Part shown: piece by piece, positions 38,165 to 61,393 of the stretch
Position numbering within the stretch: position 1 is the first letter of the stretch
Layout: every line of letters begins with the position of its first letter
From: Amoebidium appalachense
Taxonomy: Eukaryota > Ichthyosporea
NCBI GenBank assembly: GCA_963693365.1
Contig: CAVNZM010000002.1
Location: forward strand, 744,001 to 808,000
Length of the DNA stretch: 64,000 nt
Reading direction: 5' to 3'
Position numbers and translations under genes: made by a program
Notes under the pieces: model-generated
What the model saw: the letters and a program-made list of their open reading frames with translations, nothing else
Told to the model about the DNA's origin: nothing
The model's database searches: none

Positions 38165-38609
38165 AAGAGTGAAAATAAGTTACCAGTTCTGTTGCATCCT
38201 CTATTGCAACTAAACCGACCAATCACATGCAGGGTGGGACAGCGACGAGCCAATCAAAATCCACGAATACCACCACAGCCCCACCACCGTTATGCCTACA
38301 GACCGGGCGAGCCACGCATACAACATGATACGTCAGCTGGGGTTGAGGTATCTGGTGGTGGTCGATTCGAATCACCGACCCGTGGGTATTGTGACCCGAA
38401 AAGACCTTCAGATTCACCACGGGGAACACGGGCATGGGGGCCACGGCGATTCACATGGCGGTCATGGAAATTCGCATGGGGGGAACCATGATGAGGTGAA
38501 CCATGATGAGGTCGTCCGGGGTCTAAGACATTTGGATTCACTGTCGAATCTGTCTGTAATTTCGCATATTGATGGGGTAGAAAGCGGAAGGGAGGGAAAG
38601 AAGGAATAG
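29140..38609 (+). CDS. CLC: CLC chloride channel/transporter with CBS domains
   Basis: Nine exons: 29140-29369, 30283-30445, 31956-32274, 32660-33039, 33792-34076, 34530-35595, 36144-36408, 37048-37548 and 38233-38609. All junctions are GT-AG and phase-consistent. The sum is a multiple of three once one A is removed from the A8 run at 35309-35316 (see that entry), giving about 1,194 residues. The N-terminus is cytosolic and basic, and the first membrane helix is in exon 2. The anion-filter motif is GSGLPE (155-160). The gating glutamate is in LDMEAP (E199), where most CLCs have GKEGP. The proton-glutamate pair is in FVLEEA (280-281). The third filter segment is LPAGMVVP with Val for Phe. Two CBS domains follow: exon 8 ([12 protein letters not shown]...[19 protein letters not shown]) and exon 9 ([10 protein letters not shown]...[20 protein letters not shown]). 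Retained glutamates suggest an H+/anion exchanger of an internal membrane (inference). Introns carry (CA)n, poly-C and retroposon-like repeats. Confidence 0.9.
31040..31176 (+). repeat. C-rich-tailed dispersed repeat, copy 1 (5'-truncated)
   Basis: Begins at GGGCCCTCCCTGAGGATGGG and ends at GTTCCGCATTCAAACCCC, running into poly-C. It is nearly identical to the 3' half of copy 2 and lacks that copy's first ~100 bases. It lies in the second CLC intron. Confidence 0.88.
31381..31616 (+). repeat. Dispersed repeat, copy 2 (longest intact copy)
   Basis: About 236 bases in the same CLC intron as copy 1, starting near CCCAAGTTCAGTTGATGCTG and ending in the same CATTCAAACCCC tail. It matches copy 3 over its whole length, so it defines the fullest form seen here. 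Confidence 0.9.
34690..36170 (+). other. Large acidic/His repeat insertion in a CLC loop
   Basis: About 300 residues are inserted between the Cys-rich loop (after the exon 5 helix) and [10 protein letters not shown], where ordinary CLCs continue within a short loop. The insert has five imperfect 16-18 residue repeats of the type [16 protein letters not shown]. It is rich in Glu, Lys, His and Gly and has no hydrophobic helix. By the known CLC topology it faces the extracellular or luminal side. Confidence 0.75.
35309..35316 (+). other. Apparent frameshift in an A8 run within CLC exon 6
   Basis: Upstream of this run the CLC frame is open and ends at 35381. Downstream, a protein-like frame ([15 protein letters not shown]...GLPDDLK) stays open to a perfect donor at 35596 that is phase-matched to the next exon. 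One A fewer would join the two. The total exon length is a multiple of three only with that single-base change. It may be an assembly error, a polymorphism, or evidence of a small unseen intron. Confidence 0.75.
37607..37762 (+). repeat. Dispersed repeat, diverged copy
   Basis: Recognisable through GGTCGAAACTC, CCTGAGGATGGGCTCTGCTTAT and a CATTCAAAACCCCCCC tail, but clearly more diverged than the other copies. It sits in the last CLC intron, so the family has older members too. A similar fragment (GAGGATGGGCTCC) occurs at about 36661. Confidence 0.7.
38418..38510 (+). other. His/Gly-rich segment of the CLC C-terminus
   Basis: After the second CBS domain comes a run built from [14 protein letters not shown] repeats, with about 13 histidines in some 30 residues. 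It would be cytosolic. Such runs can bind Zn, Ni or Cu. A role as a metal or pH sensor is inference. Confidence 0.75.
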
Positions 38610-39114
38610 GCTAGGTGGGGACACCTGTGTGTGTGTGTTAATGTTTTTGTGTGTGGCGCTATATCTCTCTATATATGATTGGTTTTCTCTTCCTCTCTCT
38701 CATCGGAATTATGGGTGTGTGAGCGTGGTGGGGGGAGGCGGGGAGGGGAGGATGTGAACCTGATACTTTTGGTACTTTTGATGCAGTGTTTTGCTACTGG
38801 TACATGGGCAGTGTATGCTAAATGTGTTTGTACCATTCAACAATGACGATCTCATAATCTTTCAATCAGTGTTAACAGGCTTTGCATGTTCGTAGTTATG
38901 CTTATAGGTTTTGCATCACCTGTCGTGGCGTTCTTTGTACTATCTGGGATACTTACCTAGTAGGTATAGCATATATAAAAAGTAACAAGCTAAGATGAAG
39001 TTATAAATGAGATGATCCTTATTAGTTACAATGGTTAGCATCCGAGTTCATCGTAATCATGTGGCTCTGTTGCCCCATCTATTTCCAGTATTGGTGTGTC
39101 GGAGTCTCGTACAT

Positions 39115-39202
39115 GATATTTTGCTCTGTAATCGTATTTTGATGATCATGATTGAGATTGGCAATCCGATAGGCCCATGTACCCCCTGAGCAACATCTAA
39201 TG
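39115..39202 (+). repeat. Direct repeat, copy A (about 87 bp)
   Basis: Shares TTTTGCTCTGTAATCGTATT, GGCAATCCGATAGGCCCATG and the intervening bases with copy B at 39375-39462, with about two mismatches. It ends at AACATCTAATG in both. Confidence 0.9.
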
Positions 39203-39324
39203 ATAGCAGCAGAAAGCTGTCCATTTTGCTCTATCAATTCTTCCGATTTTGGGGGAAACTTGCAATTGTTCATGTGGTTGAAGTTCGAATCAAAGCCTTG
39301 GACTTTTATCTTCCCCTCCCCCCC

Positions 39325-39360
<36 letters not shown>

Positions 39361-39374
39361 CTACCCCCTCTCCT

Positions 39375-39462
39375 GATATTTTGCTCTGTAATCGTATTTT
39401 GATGATCGTGATTGAGATTGGCAATCCGATAGGCCCATGTACCCTCTGAGCAACATCTAATG
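39375..39462 (+). repeat. Direct repeat, copy B (about 87 bp)
   Basis: Second copy of the 39115 repeat, separated from it by about 170 bp that includes a poly-C tract at 39320-39358. The arrangement is consistent with a segmental duplication. Confidence 0.9.
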
Positions 39463-40570
39463 TGTGTGGAGAGCAAGCCGTGGAGAGAAAGCCGTGGAGT
39501 GAAAAACCGAAAAAAAAAGAAAAAAAAAAAAGGAAAAAAAAGATGAAGGGAGCGGGGGAGGGGGGAGAGACCTTCGATCCCTTGTTACAATTTGCATCCA
39601 TTCCCCCCCCCCTCCCCAAATGTCCCCCGTCACACACACAAACGTGCACACACACATGGCCCAAACACATATCAGGCTGCCAATATCACACGAGCGCAGG
39701 CCCCCCCCCCCCCCCTCCCCCCCCCCTCCCCCCTCCGAATATCCCCCGGCCCCCCAATATCACAACTAATTAACGTAACACCACACAGTCCCCACACACG
39801 AAAAGCAAGTTCGGATTCATTCGTTTCCATCTGCTTGGTGTATTTTACCACCAGAACAGGTGTACAGCAGTCAACCGCGGTCGGAATATATCCCTATCCC
39901 CCCCCCCCCTCCCCCCCGCCCCCCCTCCCCCCCCCCCGGGCCCCCGCCCGCCCAACACAGACACACAACCATCATCACCTACCCACCCACCCACCACCAC
40001 CACAAGAAACTTGGCGTAATCATAGCCAACGCACCCAAAGGCACCAACACAACCCATGAACCAACACAGCCGGTGAAAGAAAAATAAAGGGGCTCACGTT
40101 GTGAACTCGAAGCACAGAGATCAGGCTCAGGGGAAGGCCGGGGGAAGGGGGGGGAGGGGAGGAGGGAAGGGGAATGGGGAGGAATAGTCCGTATTGTGAG
40201 TTTTTTTGCAGGACTGTTACCCACCCAATTACCATGGCGTGGGGCAAAACGTGGATGAACACGGCAAAAGGGCAGAACGGGGATTAGCTATTTAATTAAG
40301 GGGCATGCCTGAGGCAAAGTGAACTGGATGATTTGTGTAGAGCCTGCTACAACTACAATACGTGGTTTGTGGTTCCTGTTGTAATGTTGCGGGCGGGGAG
40401 GGGGGGGGGAAGGGTGAAGAATACGAGATAATAAGCATTTTGCGAGAAAGTAGTTTGAAGACGATGGTGTGGGGCGGGAGGTTGCCCTTTAGGGCTTGAA
40501 GACTTCGTCGAAGCCGGACATACCCCCCGACCCCCCCCCCCCCCCCTCTCCAACACACACACACGGACAC

Positions 40571-40624
<54 letters not shown>

Positions 40625-41022
40625 GTGACACACACGCACACACACGCACACATCCTCCCCTCCCCCTCCCCCCCCCCCCCCCCCCCCCCCCTTTGCCTCT
40701 ATCCCTTTAACTCCATCCCCTTTCCGCACCGCAGACGTTTTCACTGGGGTAACAATTAATGCTATTTGTGTTTTGTTCGTATTTTGGCATTCATTTTAGA
40801 CTTGTTCTCCGGGAAAACTCCTTTGTAGTAACCGCTATTTTTGTCCCCGTCAACAAGGCTAGAGCTCTCGTCTCGTAGTTGTTAGAATTCCTTCAACTAG
40901 TTTTTCTGAGTTTTTCTAAAGAGGAGCTAGAGTGACGTTAGTGGCAGGTGAAAGAACCCGGGGTGGGGGGAGTCACCGGGGAGGGGGTGGGGTGGGGTGG
41001 GGAGGGGAGGGCACGGGGGAGA

Positions 41023-41057
<35 letters not shown>

Positions 41058-43150
41058 GGGGCCTCGGAGGGTTCTTGGGATCTGATGAACCAATAAACAA
41101 GAAAAAGAACCGTTTGGTTTATGTTACTGGGGGATCCGTATCATGTAAAGTGTGAAGTGTAAACCATCTGCCGATCTGCTACAGTAACTGTAACAACTGT
41201 ACGGACGGAAAACGCTATCATTCCACTTCCCTAGAAACCGAGACAAGCCTGGGTTTCATACATGGTGTGGTCTACACGGTCTATGTTCTAGGACACCGAT
41301 AAAGGAGTTATGTACCCTCTGTGGTGCATGCATGATTGGCAGCATTTTCTTGCACAAACACATCCTAGGCGAGTGGTGCCGCACACACCCCCCAAAAAAC
41401 AACAACCGTTCGGAGATATGCAGGCCTTGAATGCACCACCTCTGATAAACTATGAATTTCTAATTGGGTGTAAGCCCACTAAAACTACACAGAGCTGATT
41501 AAGAAAACCATCACTGAGAATCCTCCAGGTCAGAGTGTCAGTTGGGAGGGAATCTACGTAGCTACGAAAGGGAGCTAATATCTCCGGGAGCAAGGGAACT
41601 TAACTACTATTAATAGCCTACATACTCCAGCTTAAGACCACAAGCAATTACACCAACCCTAATAAGGGTACCAGAAGTCGCGCCCGTTATATATGTGGGC
41701 CTGTGAGTTTCCTTACTGCAAACGACTACAAAAACAAAGATACTCAGGGGATCCATGCAGCAAAACTACACGAAAACTCTTCAAGGCAAACACACACGTA
41801 CCAAACTCAGGATGAGCCTCCAAGGTCCACACGTATGGAAACGAAATGGCTGCCTGCAACAAACAGAGATGTTACACTCGTAGCCATTGGGTTAAGGCAA
41901 CTGTGCCAGAGCAAGCCTTAGCAAACTACACGGTCATTCTCGTGGGAGTTGAACATGGCTTGCTGTGAAGTGCGGAGGCCTTGTTCTGTCATTTAGAAAA
42001 ACCCGTTGCTGATCATGAAGGAAGGCTTTGTTGGCAACTTGCCACGGGAGGCTCGAGCTCATGATGTTTTGGCCAAGTACGTTCTTATGCAGGGATTTTT
42101 TGTCTGAAGTACTATGAAACGCCAATCAACTGTGGAATTTGCTGTCATGTGGTCACATTGTGGTGACGTATACACCAATGAAAAACTGTTGCGATTTGGG
42201 CTGGAATGCGTGGCTCACTTTGTTTCGCCATGCGCGCCAATCAAACGCGTGTGGGGCTGTCGCCCAAAAAAGCTGCCTTCTTTATAAACTTACTAAACGT
42301 TGGACATACTGTGCCACAAAGAGCGATGAAAACAAAGACTCTGAAAGAGTCTGAAAGAGATTAACTCTGTATGTATTCCTAATGCTTTGCGGCACAGTAT
42401 TTCATGATATTTGGACATCATAGCCAATTGCGTGTGGGGGATTATCAGTAATTTATCAATTTATTGGCTGCTCATTTTGATCCACTAACAAGATCCGTGA
42501 CGAAGGATGATGTGATGATGTCACTATAATATTGCTGATGTGTGTGTATATACGTCAAACAACCATTTGCAATATGCCCCATGTAACAGTCAATAAAATG
42601 ATTTATTCCAAACTACTATGATGAGTGATTTGATTGGCTGTATGTTAACAATGGCCAGAGAAACCATGCTAATAACACCATCTTTTGAATTTACAATTAT
42701 CTGAGACTGACCGGTGCTCTTCGAGACACACATGTACCTGATGTGCGCCCAATAGCGTCGCGACATATGATTATGGTGGTCTAAAATGGTGATCTATGAG
42801 TCGAGTTGTCAAATTGTATTGCTCTAAGGGGAGTGCAGAGTCGCCGGATTCTATGTGACAAACGTTTTCGCCCATGCCCCAACAGTCGACAAGTATCAAC
42901 GTGATTCAGCGTTAATGAATAGTAAGGGGCAGGGGGCTTTCATAAAGCAAATCGCTATATTTTGGTATTTTAGGTACTTCCAGTTGCTATGTAAATCTTC
43001 TGTTGAGTTCTGTATCACCTTCACAAGCTGGCGCAAGATAGTCTGCAGTCTCTGCACAGTGTCCTCAGTTCACGGTATGCAAGCGAGCCAATTCCTCCGC
43101 GCCCATGTGACCCTTAACCAATCAGCAGCTGGCATGCAACTATCACCTAC

Positions 43151-43157
43151 TATATAA
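43151..43157 (+). promoter_or_regulatory. TATA box of the cathepsin C gene
   Basis: TATATAA 61 bases upstream of the ATG at 43218, preceded by an inverted CCAAT-type element (ACCAATCAG near 43118). Distance and context fit a core promoter with a very short leader. Confidence 0.6.
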
Positions 43158-43217
43158 CCATTGCACATGTTTTTCTGTCCTCAGTTGCCTTTGTTTTCTA
43201 TCGAAGGCCAAAAAAAC

Positions 43218-45971
43218 ATGAAGTCCCTGTTCACTGTTGCGGGCGTGGCTGCCCTTTCCGCCCTCGTTGCGGCCGATGTGCCCATCGACTGTGCGCGCAC
43301 GGAAGTCGAAGGCGACTGGATCTTCTTCCGCTCGCCCAACAATTTCGACAGCCGTGTGAACTGCACCGGCTACTTCGAGAAGAATGGCTATGCAGAGTCT
43401 GTTGCTTTGCGGCTAGCCCACCCCGATGTTGTTGTCGGACCGGACAATGTTCTGGGCCGGTGGACGATGGTCTACAACGAGGCCTTTGAGGTGCGCTGGG
43501 GCGGATACATCTACATGGGGTTCTTTAAGTACCGCCAGATCCCCGGCAGCAACAACACGTACAGCTACTGTGGCCAGACACAGGAGGGCACCTTCCACAC
43601 CCACATGGGTGACTACTGGGGTTGCTTCCAGGCCCGTTTCTCAGACCCTGCCGAGGCTGAGAAGGAGAAGATCTCTGAGCCCGACCCAGTTCCGGGCCCT
43701 GTTAACGATGACTACGACGATAAGAACGGCTTGACGGACTACATGAAGTATAAGATGAGCCAGAGGCTTGCACGTGTCCCCGCGAAGGAGCCCAAGACAC
43801 AGGGGGAAACGGTGGCTCTCATCAACAAGGTGCAGAACTCGTGGGTGGCTGCAGAGTATCCCGAGGACCTGATGGAGACCATTGGTGCCTCTCTTTCCAT
43901 GAGCAAGCCCTTCAACCAGGGGTTCAAGATTGCAAAGGGTAACATGGACTTCACGCACAAGCGTCACCGCAGGTGTGTAAACGCACACTATCTCCCCCCC
44001 CCCCCCCCCCCCCCCCCCCCCCGAAGTTTCGCTGCTCTCGGCCCCACTCTCACGCCTCTCACTCTCCCGCCAAAACACACGCATTCTTATAACCCCCCCC
44101 CTCCCCTCCCCCTTTACCCCTGCCCCCCACTCCCGCCCACCCCTCGCACACGTTTTTCAAAAAGCAACTGTGGCCCTCGATCTCTACAGTACTTGCACTT
44201 GCGTCCGGCTTTTCACCGCTTCACACCTCCCTAGGAATGGGTCTGCTCATTTGCATACTGCACACACACTTCGTGTGTGTATCGTGAAGTTGCATCGTCC
44301 AGTGTGTTGTCGTGCTGTTTGGAATCTCTTCGGCTCACTCTCCTCTCCTCCCCCCTCTTTCCCCCCCCTGCATTGCTCACTACCCCCCCTCCCCCCCCCC
44401 TCCTTCCCCTCCGCTGCGCCCAAAAGTCCTGGTTTTAGAATACTCTTTTCCAGTACATCTTCTCCCCGATTCCCACCTCACAGGAGTCTTGACAGGGGCT
44501 TTGGTGAATGTTCCCTCTGGTCCCCTCCCCCCCCCCCTTCCCTCAACCAGGCCCCTGTTTCGTGCTGCCCCCCCCCCCCCCCCCCCCCCGCCCCGCCCCC
44601 CTGCTTCGTGCTCTCCCCCCCCCCCCCCCCTCTCCCCCCCCCCCCCGGCACACTACCTTTTACTTACCCTCGCCTACTTTACAGGGAGCTCGACAACATC
44701 CCCTCCGAGGCTGCCGATGCCTACCTCCCGGAGAGCTTTGATTGGCGCAATATCAGTGGGGTCAACTACGACTCGCCCGTGCGTGACCAGCAGAAGTGCG
44801 GCTCGTGCTATGCCTTTGCCTCGGCCTCTCTGCTCGAGTCCCGCTGGCGCATTTACACAAACAACCGCCAGCAGCCCATCCTCTCCACCCAGGACGTGGT
44901 CAGCTGCTCGCCTGTGAGCCAGGGCTGTGCCGGCGGGTTCTCCTACCTCACTGCCGGCAAGTACGCCCACGACTACGGTATGGTGGATGAGTCGTGCTAC
45001 CCGTACGAGGGCAAGGACTCGCCCTGCGACATGAACCGCCACCTGAACTGCCCCAAGCACCACGTCAGCAACTATTACTACATCGGTGGCTTCTTTGGTG
45101 CCGGCAATGAGAAGGCTATGATGCGTGAGCTTGTCACCAACGGGCCTATTGCCGTGGGGATCGAGGTGTTCTCTGACTTCCGCAGCTACAAGAGCGGCGT
45201 GTACCACTACACGGGGGTGCAGGGTGAATACGGCCGCCTGGTGACCAAGGATGGCCGTGTGACGGTCAACCACGCCGTGGTGGTGGTCGGTTATGGGGTG
45301 GAGAATGGCGAGAAGTACTGGATTGTCAAGGTGTGTGTGATATGTCCCTTCAATCCCTTTCTCCCCCACCCCCGGAAGTTCCCCACCCCCCACCCATCCC
45401 CCGTCCCCCTCACCCACACACACACACACGTGCACCCCCTCTTTCTCCTAGTATTGCCGTCATCACTGATACAGAACCCTTCAGTTCCCGGCCGGTGTTT
45501 CCTCCACGCACACACAACACACACACACACTCACATTGTGGATTATGCCTGATGCGCAAGCCTGCTCTGTGCACACCAGCAATCACACACTTCGCGCTGT
45601 GCACATGCGCATTCAACACGAAGCAACCCTCGCCATTCACACACACACACACACACACAATGTACACACATGCACCAACCCCCCCCCCCCCCCCCGGGCT
45701 GACCCGCCCAAGTTCAGTTGATGCTGCTGTCTGAGTTGGAGCGTCGTATATACGCGGGCTAAGGGGCCGAAACTCAGACGCAATTGATGACTTGGGTCCT
45801 CCCTGGGGATGGGCTCTGCTTATGACGCATACTGTGCACATGGCTGATGTTGCATACTTGAATGTTTTCCTTTGCATGTGTCCTGCACCATGCTTCTCGT
45901 CGTGTATGCGTACTTCGTACCGTGTTCCGCATTCAAACCCCCCTCCCCCCCACCACCACCACCACACACAT

Positions 45972-46014
<43 letters not shown>

Positions 46015-46325
46015 GTACAAACACATACACCATCCCCCCCCCCCCCCCCCCCCCCCCCTTGCTTCTTCCATCCCCTCCTCTCCTCCTCCTCCCTCCTCCG
46101 TTCCCCTTCCCCCCCCCCCTCCCCCCCCTCCCCCCCCCCCCCCCCCCCCCGGGGATCCCCACCCTTCTTTCATACGGCACACCAATACGTCATTCATAAC
46201 TCTTTTGTTCTTCACAGAACTCCTGGTCGGACAAGTGGGGTGACAAGGGCTACATCAAGATCCGCCGTGGAAACGACGAGATTGGCATCGAGAGCATGCC
46301 CGTGGCCACATTCCCGAAGGTCTAA
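43218..46325 (+). CDS. CTSC: Dipeptidyl peptidase I (cathepsin C), papain family C1A
   Basis: Three exons: 43218-43972, 44685-45330 and 46218-46325, phase-consistent, 502 residues. A lysosomal or secreted exopeptidase family that removes N-terminal dipeptides. Residues 1-19 are a signal peptide ending LSALVAA. The exclusion domain follows (DCARTEVEGDWIFF ... YWGCF), the region that blocks the cleft and defines dipeptidyl specificity. A propeptide then leads to the mature domain, starting near LPESFDWRN. The catalytic set is complete: Gln287 and Cys293 in DQQKCGSCYAFAS, His448 in VNHAVVVVGYG and Asn468 in NSWSDKWGDKGY. The GCAGGF motif is present. Length is slightly above that of animal cathepsin C. 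The intron between exons 2 and 3 holds a copy of the dispersed repeat, (CA)n and poly-C. The intron between exons 1 and 2 is almost pure C/T-rich sequence. Confidence 0.95.
45695..45943 (+). repeat. Dispersed repeat, copy 3
   Basis: Full-length match to copy 2, from CCCAAGTTCAGTTGATGCTG to the CATTCAAACCCCCC tail, with a ~15-bp insertion near 45888-45902. It lies in the cathepsin C intron between exons 2 and 3, in the same orientation as the gene. Confidence 0.9.
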
Positions 46326-46445
46326 GCACGTGATTTCCTTATTAGGAAGGGGCCACGTGGTTGGCAGCCAATCATGTGGATGTGCTAGACGGATAGGTCT
46401 GGGCACGTGATTTGGACCCAATCAGTTTGGTGCTACCAATAGTTT
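46326..46445 (+). promoter_or_regulatory. CACGTG and CCAAT cluster after cathepsin C
   Basis: Within 115 bases after the stop codon there are three CACGTG palindromes (in GCACGTGATT, GCCACGTGG and GCACGTGATT) and three CCAAT/ATTGG-type elements. Such clustering is typical of a promoter rather than a 3' UTR, but no downstream gene on this strand is visible. Confidence 0.4.
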
Positions 46446-47237
46446 TAAATATGTAGGATTATGGCGTGAGCTCATGTATGTATTTTTCTTGTGAATATCA
46501 CCTCGAATCTGCGAATCTAGTCGAAAGTAGTCGTGTGAAAGCCGCTGTAAAGTACCGCGGTTTATATCTTTTTCTTTTTTTTTTTTTAACCCCATCTGGG
46601 CTGGAATGTGCATGGTGCCGTGCCTGGAGCTGCACTGGCTGGCAAATGAAAAAAAAGGGAGTCGGGGAGATTAACCCCAGCCCCTAATACGTTTCAAACT
46701 GCAAGTGCATGTGTCATCTCTGCCCTCCTCCTCCCCCCCCCCCCCCCCCCCCCCTCCCCCCCCTCCCCCCCACCCCACCCCAACGCACCCCCCAACCCAT
46801 ACACACACAAACACGTATCAGAGTTGGGCTTCGCATGCGAGGTGTCATGTGTCTGGGTTGTTACTTTGGTATTGCAATTGTGGATGTGGCTTGGGCCAGC
46901 TTGAGCCCCTCTCAAAGATAATGTGCTATACAGACACACGCATGCACACACCCACTTGAGAAAAAGGAGGGGGAAGCCGTCCGTGTAGCAAGGAGTCTAT
47001 TATCTGTGAGCTCTCACACGCATGTGGCATGTGATACCCGGACATCAGCTACGACTCACGAACACACCCACACCCACCCACCCACCCAACAAAAGACACA
47101 CAAACGCACACGAACACACACATCACACGCACACACAGGGATTATGCACAATAACTATATATGCAATGCATATGGTAACACCAAATACATGCATATGGGC
47201 GGAGGAAGACGGGTGGGCGGTTTGGGGGGGGGGGGGT

Positions 47238-47272
<35 letters not shown>

Positions 47273-47910
47273 AGAATTTGCGGTGCGTACAGAGTAACTT
47301 AAGAGCAAGATCTACACATGCAGAATAAAACCAAAAAAAAAGGAAAAAAAAAAAAGTAGGAATAAGCTTTATAACAAACAAAAAGTATATTGCAGAGCAC
47401 ACAAAGAGTATACGCATCCTGACCCGAATCCATCCACAGGTGGGGGCCAAATCATCATGAATAGCTTTCCGGGGAAGAGGCTAAGGGTAGATACGGAGAC
47501 TGGGTAGACAGACGTGTATTCACGGTAGTAACAACACGTATGAGTGCCATGTACGGACCAAATATATACAGTATGTAACCGTACCCACACAAGTAGGCCT
47601 ATGTACATGGTACTGTGCAAATTTGAACATCACATGGATATGCATGCCCAAGTATATAGTCAGATATCCATCACCCCCACTATTACACAGATAGGGTAAA
47701 CATATGGCAAGGGTTCCAGGGTGTATATACAGCATGGCATGTTATGCATTCACCACCATTACAGCCAACTTTTTTCAAAAACCTCCAACGTATACGCTAG
47801 CAAGCATGATCGATACACTCATTCACCCCATATACAGCTAATGATAAATACATTCTCACCCACATGCAGTTACCTAGGGTCGGCCGGATAGGTGGTGGTC
47901 ATACCGGAAT

Positions 47911-47955
<45 letters not shown>

Positions 47956-48103
47956 TGTGTGTGTGCGCGCGCGTGCGTGCGTGCGCGCGCACGTGTGTGT
48001 GTGTTTTGTGCGTAAACGGACTAAACACACGACCATTGCATTGCTGACACAACAACATCAACTCATTTCCTCTATTCATTATTTCTACAATCATCAATGC
48101 ATA
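46446..48103. other. Convergent intergenic region
   Basis: Between the ends of the cathepsin C gene and the minus-strand 17-exon gene. It holds poly-C at 46734-46755, poly-G at 47223-47271 and (TG)n at 47913-47952. The rest is unique AT-rich DNA. I see no gene. Confidence 0.6.
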
Positions 48104-59462
<11,359 letters not shown>

Positions 59463-60042
59463 GCTTGCTGCCACCGTGTCGGTGTTGCTGACAAGACCAA
59501 GAATTAATGATGTTAAACTCTACAAGTACCTAACCCTACGTGTGTTTTTTTCTAGTTGTAGTGGATGTGCCAAATACACGATCTGATAAGCTATATATGG
59601 TTATATTTGGAGTAAAACGTTTGGCCGTTGGGACCACAACAACCGCAACCAATCAATGATAAGATAATGACGTCACATGATGCTTGCTCAGCCAATCAAC
59701 ATAGACCACAATTCTGCTTTGATTTTTTGTGCCGTGTTCAAAAACTGCAAAACTGACCTAAAACAGAGTAGCACACTCAACACCCCTATAGCATTGCCTA
59801 TATCCATGTTGTGTTGTATTAAAAAGTGGGATCTTTGGCTTTATTTGTCAGCAGCTAAGCATAGTTTACGGTGGCGTACCGGTTGCCTCGACAGTAAGTA
59901 GGCGGGCGATTATGACAAGTTGGACCTTCGGCCTGAAGCTGGGCTTCACGTCACCTTCTCCTCTCACCTTTGCTCTGTATGATGCTACTCACACAAGACC
60001 ACTGCCTTTCAAGTAGATTAATAACTCTTAGGTTACGTCAAC
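59463..60042. promoter_or_regulatory. Divergent promoter region with CRE-like site
   Basis: Unique 580-bp sequence between two head-to-head genes. It contains TGACGTCA at 59668-59675 (the CRE/ATF consensus palindrome), followed by CACATGA, and flanking CCAAT-type elements at about 59649 and 59691. No TATA box is clear. A shared promoter is inference from layout. Confidence 0.55.
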
Positions 60043-61030
60043 ATGCAGCGGCTTTCAGCTTTATGGACCCTTGCGGTTACCACTTTTCTATTTCTGGCTG
60101 CTGATGTGCATGGCGATGAGGTGAGCTCTCCCTTTCAGGCCCCCTTCAAAATTTCTTCCGACGCATCTGCAAACATTGAGCACTTGTTTTTGGTTACCAT
60201 TCAAACCGTGGAATGTCTTGTGACCGTGTCTCCAGCTGGCACTTCTATTTTCTATCTCACACCACCGCACCCTTCTCACGTCTACGTCGTGTCCGCTCTT
60301 CAGACCACTCGTGTTATTGCTGTCGATGACCAAATTCCCTCTCTTGGTTTAATCCATTCTCCGCCAAAACGTCTGTCCTTTCCCTCTTGTGCTCACCCCA
60401 CCTTACCTGCCTACAGGTCAGGCTCGTACCGGGCGTCGAGCTGCTGCACCAGACGCTCTACCCAAACGAAAGTGTTTTTTACTTTCTAGACGATCTGGTG
60501 AGTTTGCCCTGGGGAATACAGGCTGCTGCTGGTGGTTATGGGAAAGAATCCGTAACACAGCACCTTGTAAAAAGGACCACAACCAGGGAAATAAGAAGGG
60601 GAGGAGGGGGGTGGTGGGAGAGGAAGGAGGAGGGGAAGGAGGAGAGAGATGGGGGGGAGGGGTTAAGGGAGGGAGGAGGGAAAGGAAGTAAGCAGGAGCT
60701 GACGAGGCGGAATTGTTGACTGGGTCGGGAGAAGGGGAGTGGTTGTTGGAGGGGAAGGGGGCAGAGGGTGCAGAGAAAGATCGGAAGATGGTTTGTAGCA
60801 GAAACGGACAGGGGAGTAACGGTACTGAAATACTGCACCTTCTCTCTCTGGAAAAACGAGACGATAAGGATCTACTGCAGATCCACTTATATGGGAAAGA
60901 CGTGTTAGTTTCTCGTGGATTGAAAAACCAACCACCTCACCAACCCATCCAACCTCACTTCCACCACTCCCCCCACATACACACACGGATATGCAAAAAC
61001 ACACAAACACATACACATACACGCACACAT

Positions 61031-61091
<61 letters not shown>

Positions 61092-61308
61092 CTATTGTTT
61101 ACATGAATATCCACAAGCACACACATACATAGTGACACACAGACATACACACCCGCATGTGTGCGCATGCATACACACACACACACACATAATTACACAC
61201 ACCCACGCACACACATACACACACCCACACACACCCACACACACACACACACACACCACACACACACGAGCGCGCGCACGCATATGCATGCACAAACATG
61301 AACGAATC

Positions 61309-61393
<85 letters not shown>

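Larger units (their letters stand above)
38610..43150. other. Intergenic region without a recognisable gene
   Basis: Unique AT-rich DNA interrupted by poly-C (39320-39358, 39700-39735, 39900-39945), (CA)n (40577-40621) and poly-G (41026-41056). An 87-bp direct repeat is listed separately. Small ORFs (41703-41921, 42855-43157) show no family signal. The last part is the cathepsin C promoter. Confidence 0.6.

Noticed and set aside
60713-60960. Possible extra exon of the 60043 gene
   Set aside because: The frame is open and moderately protein-like, but no acceptor/donor pair fits phase 0 convincingly, and the flanking exons already join in phase.
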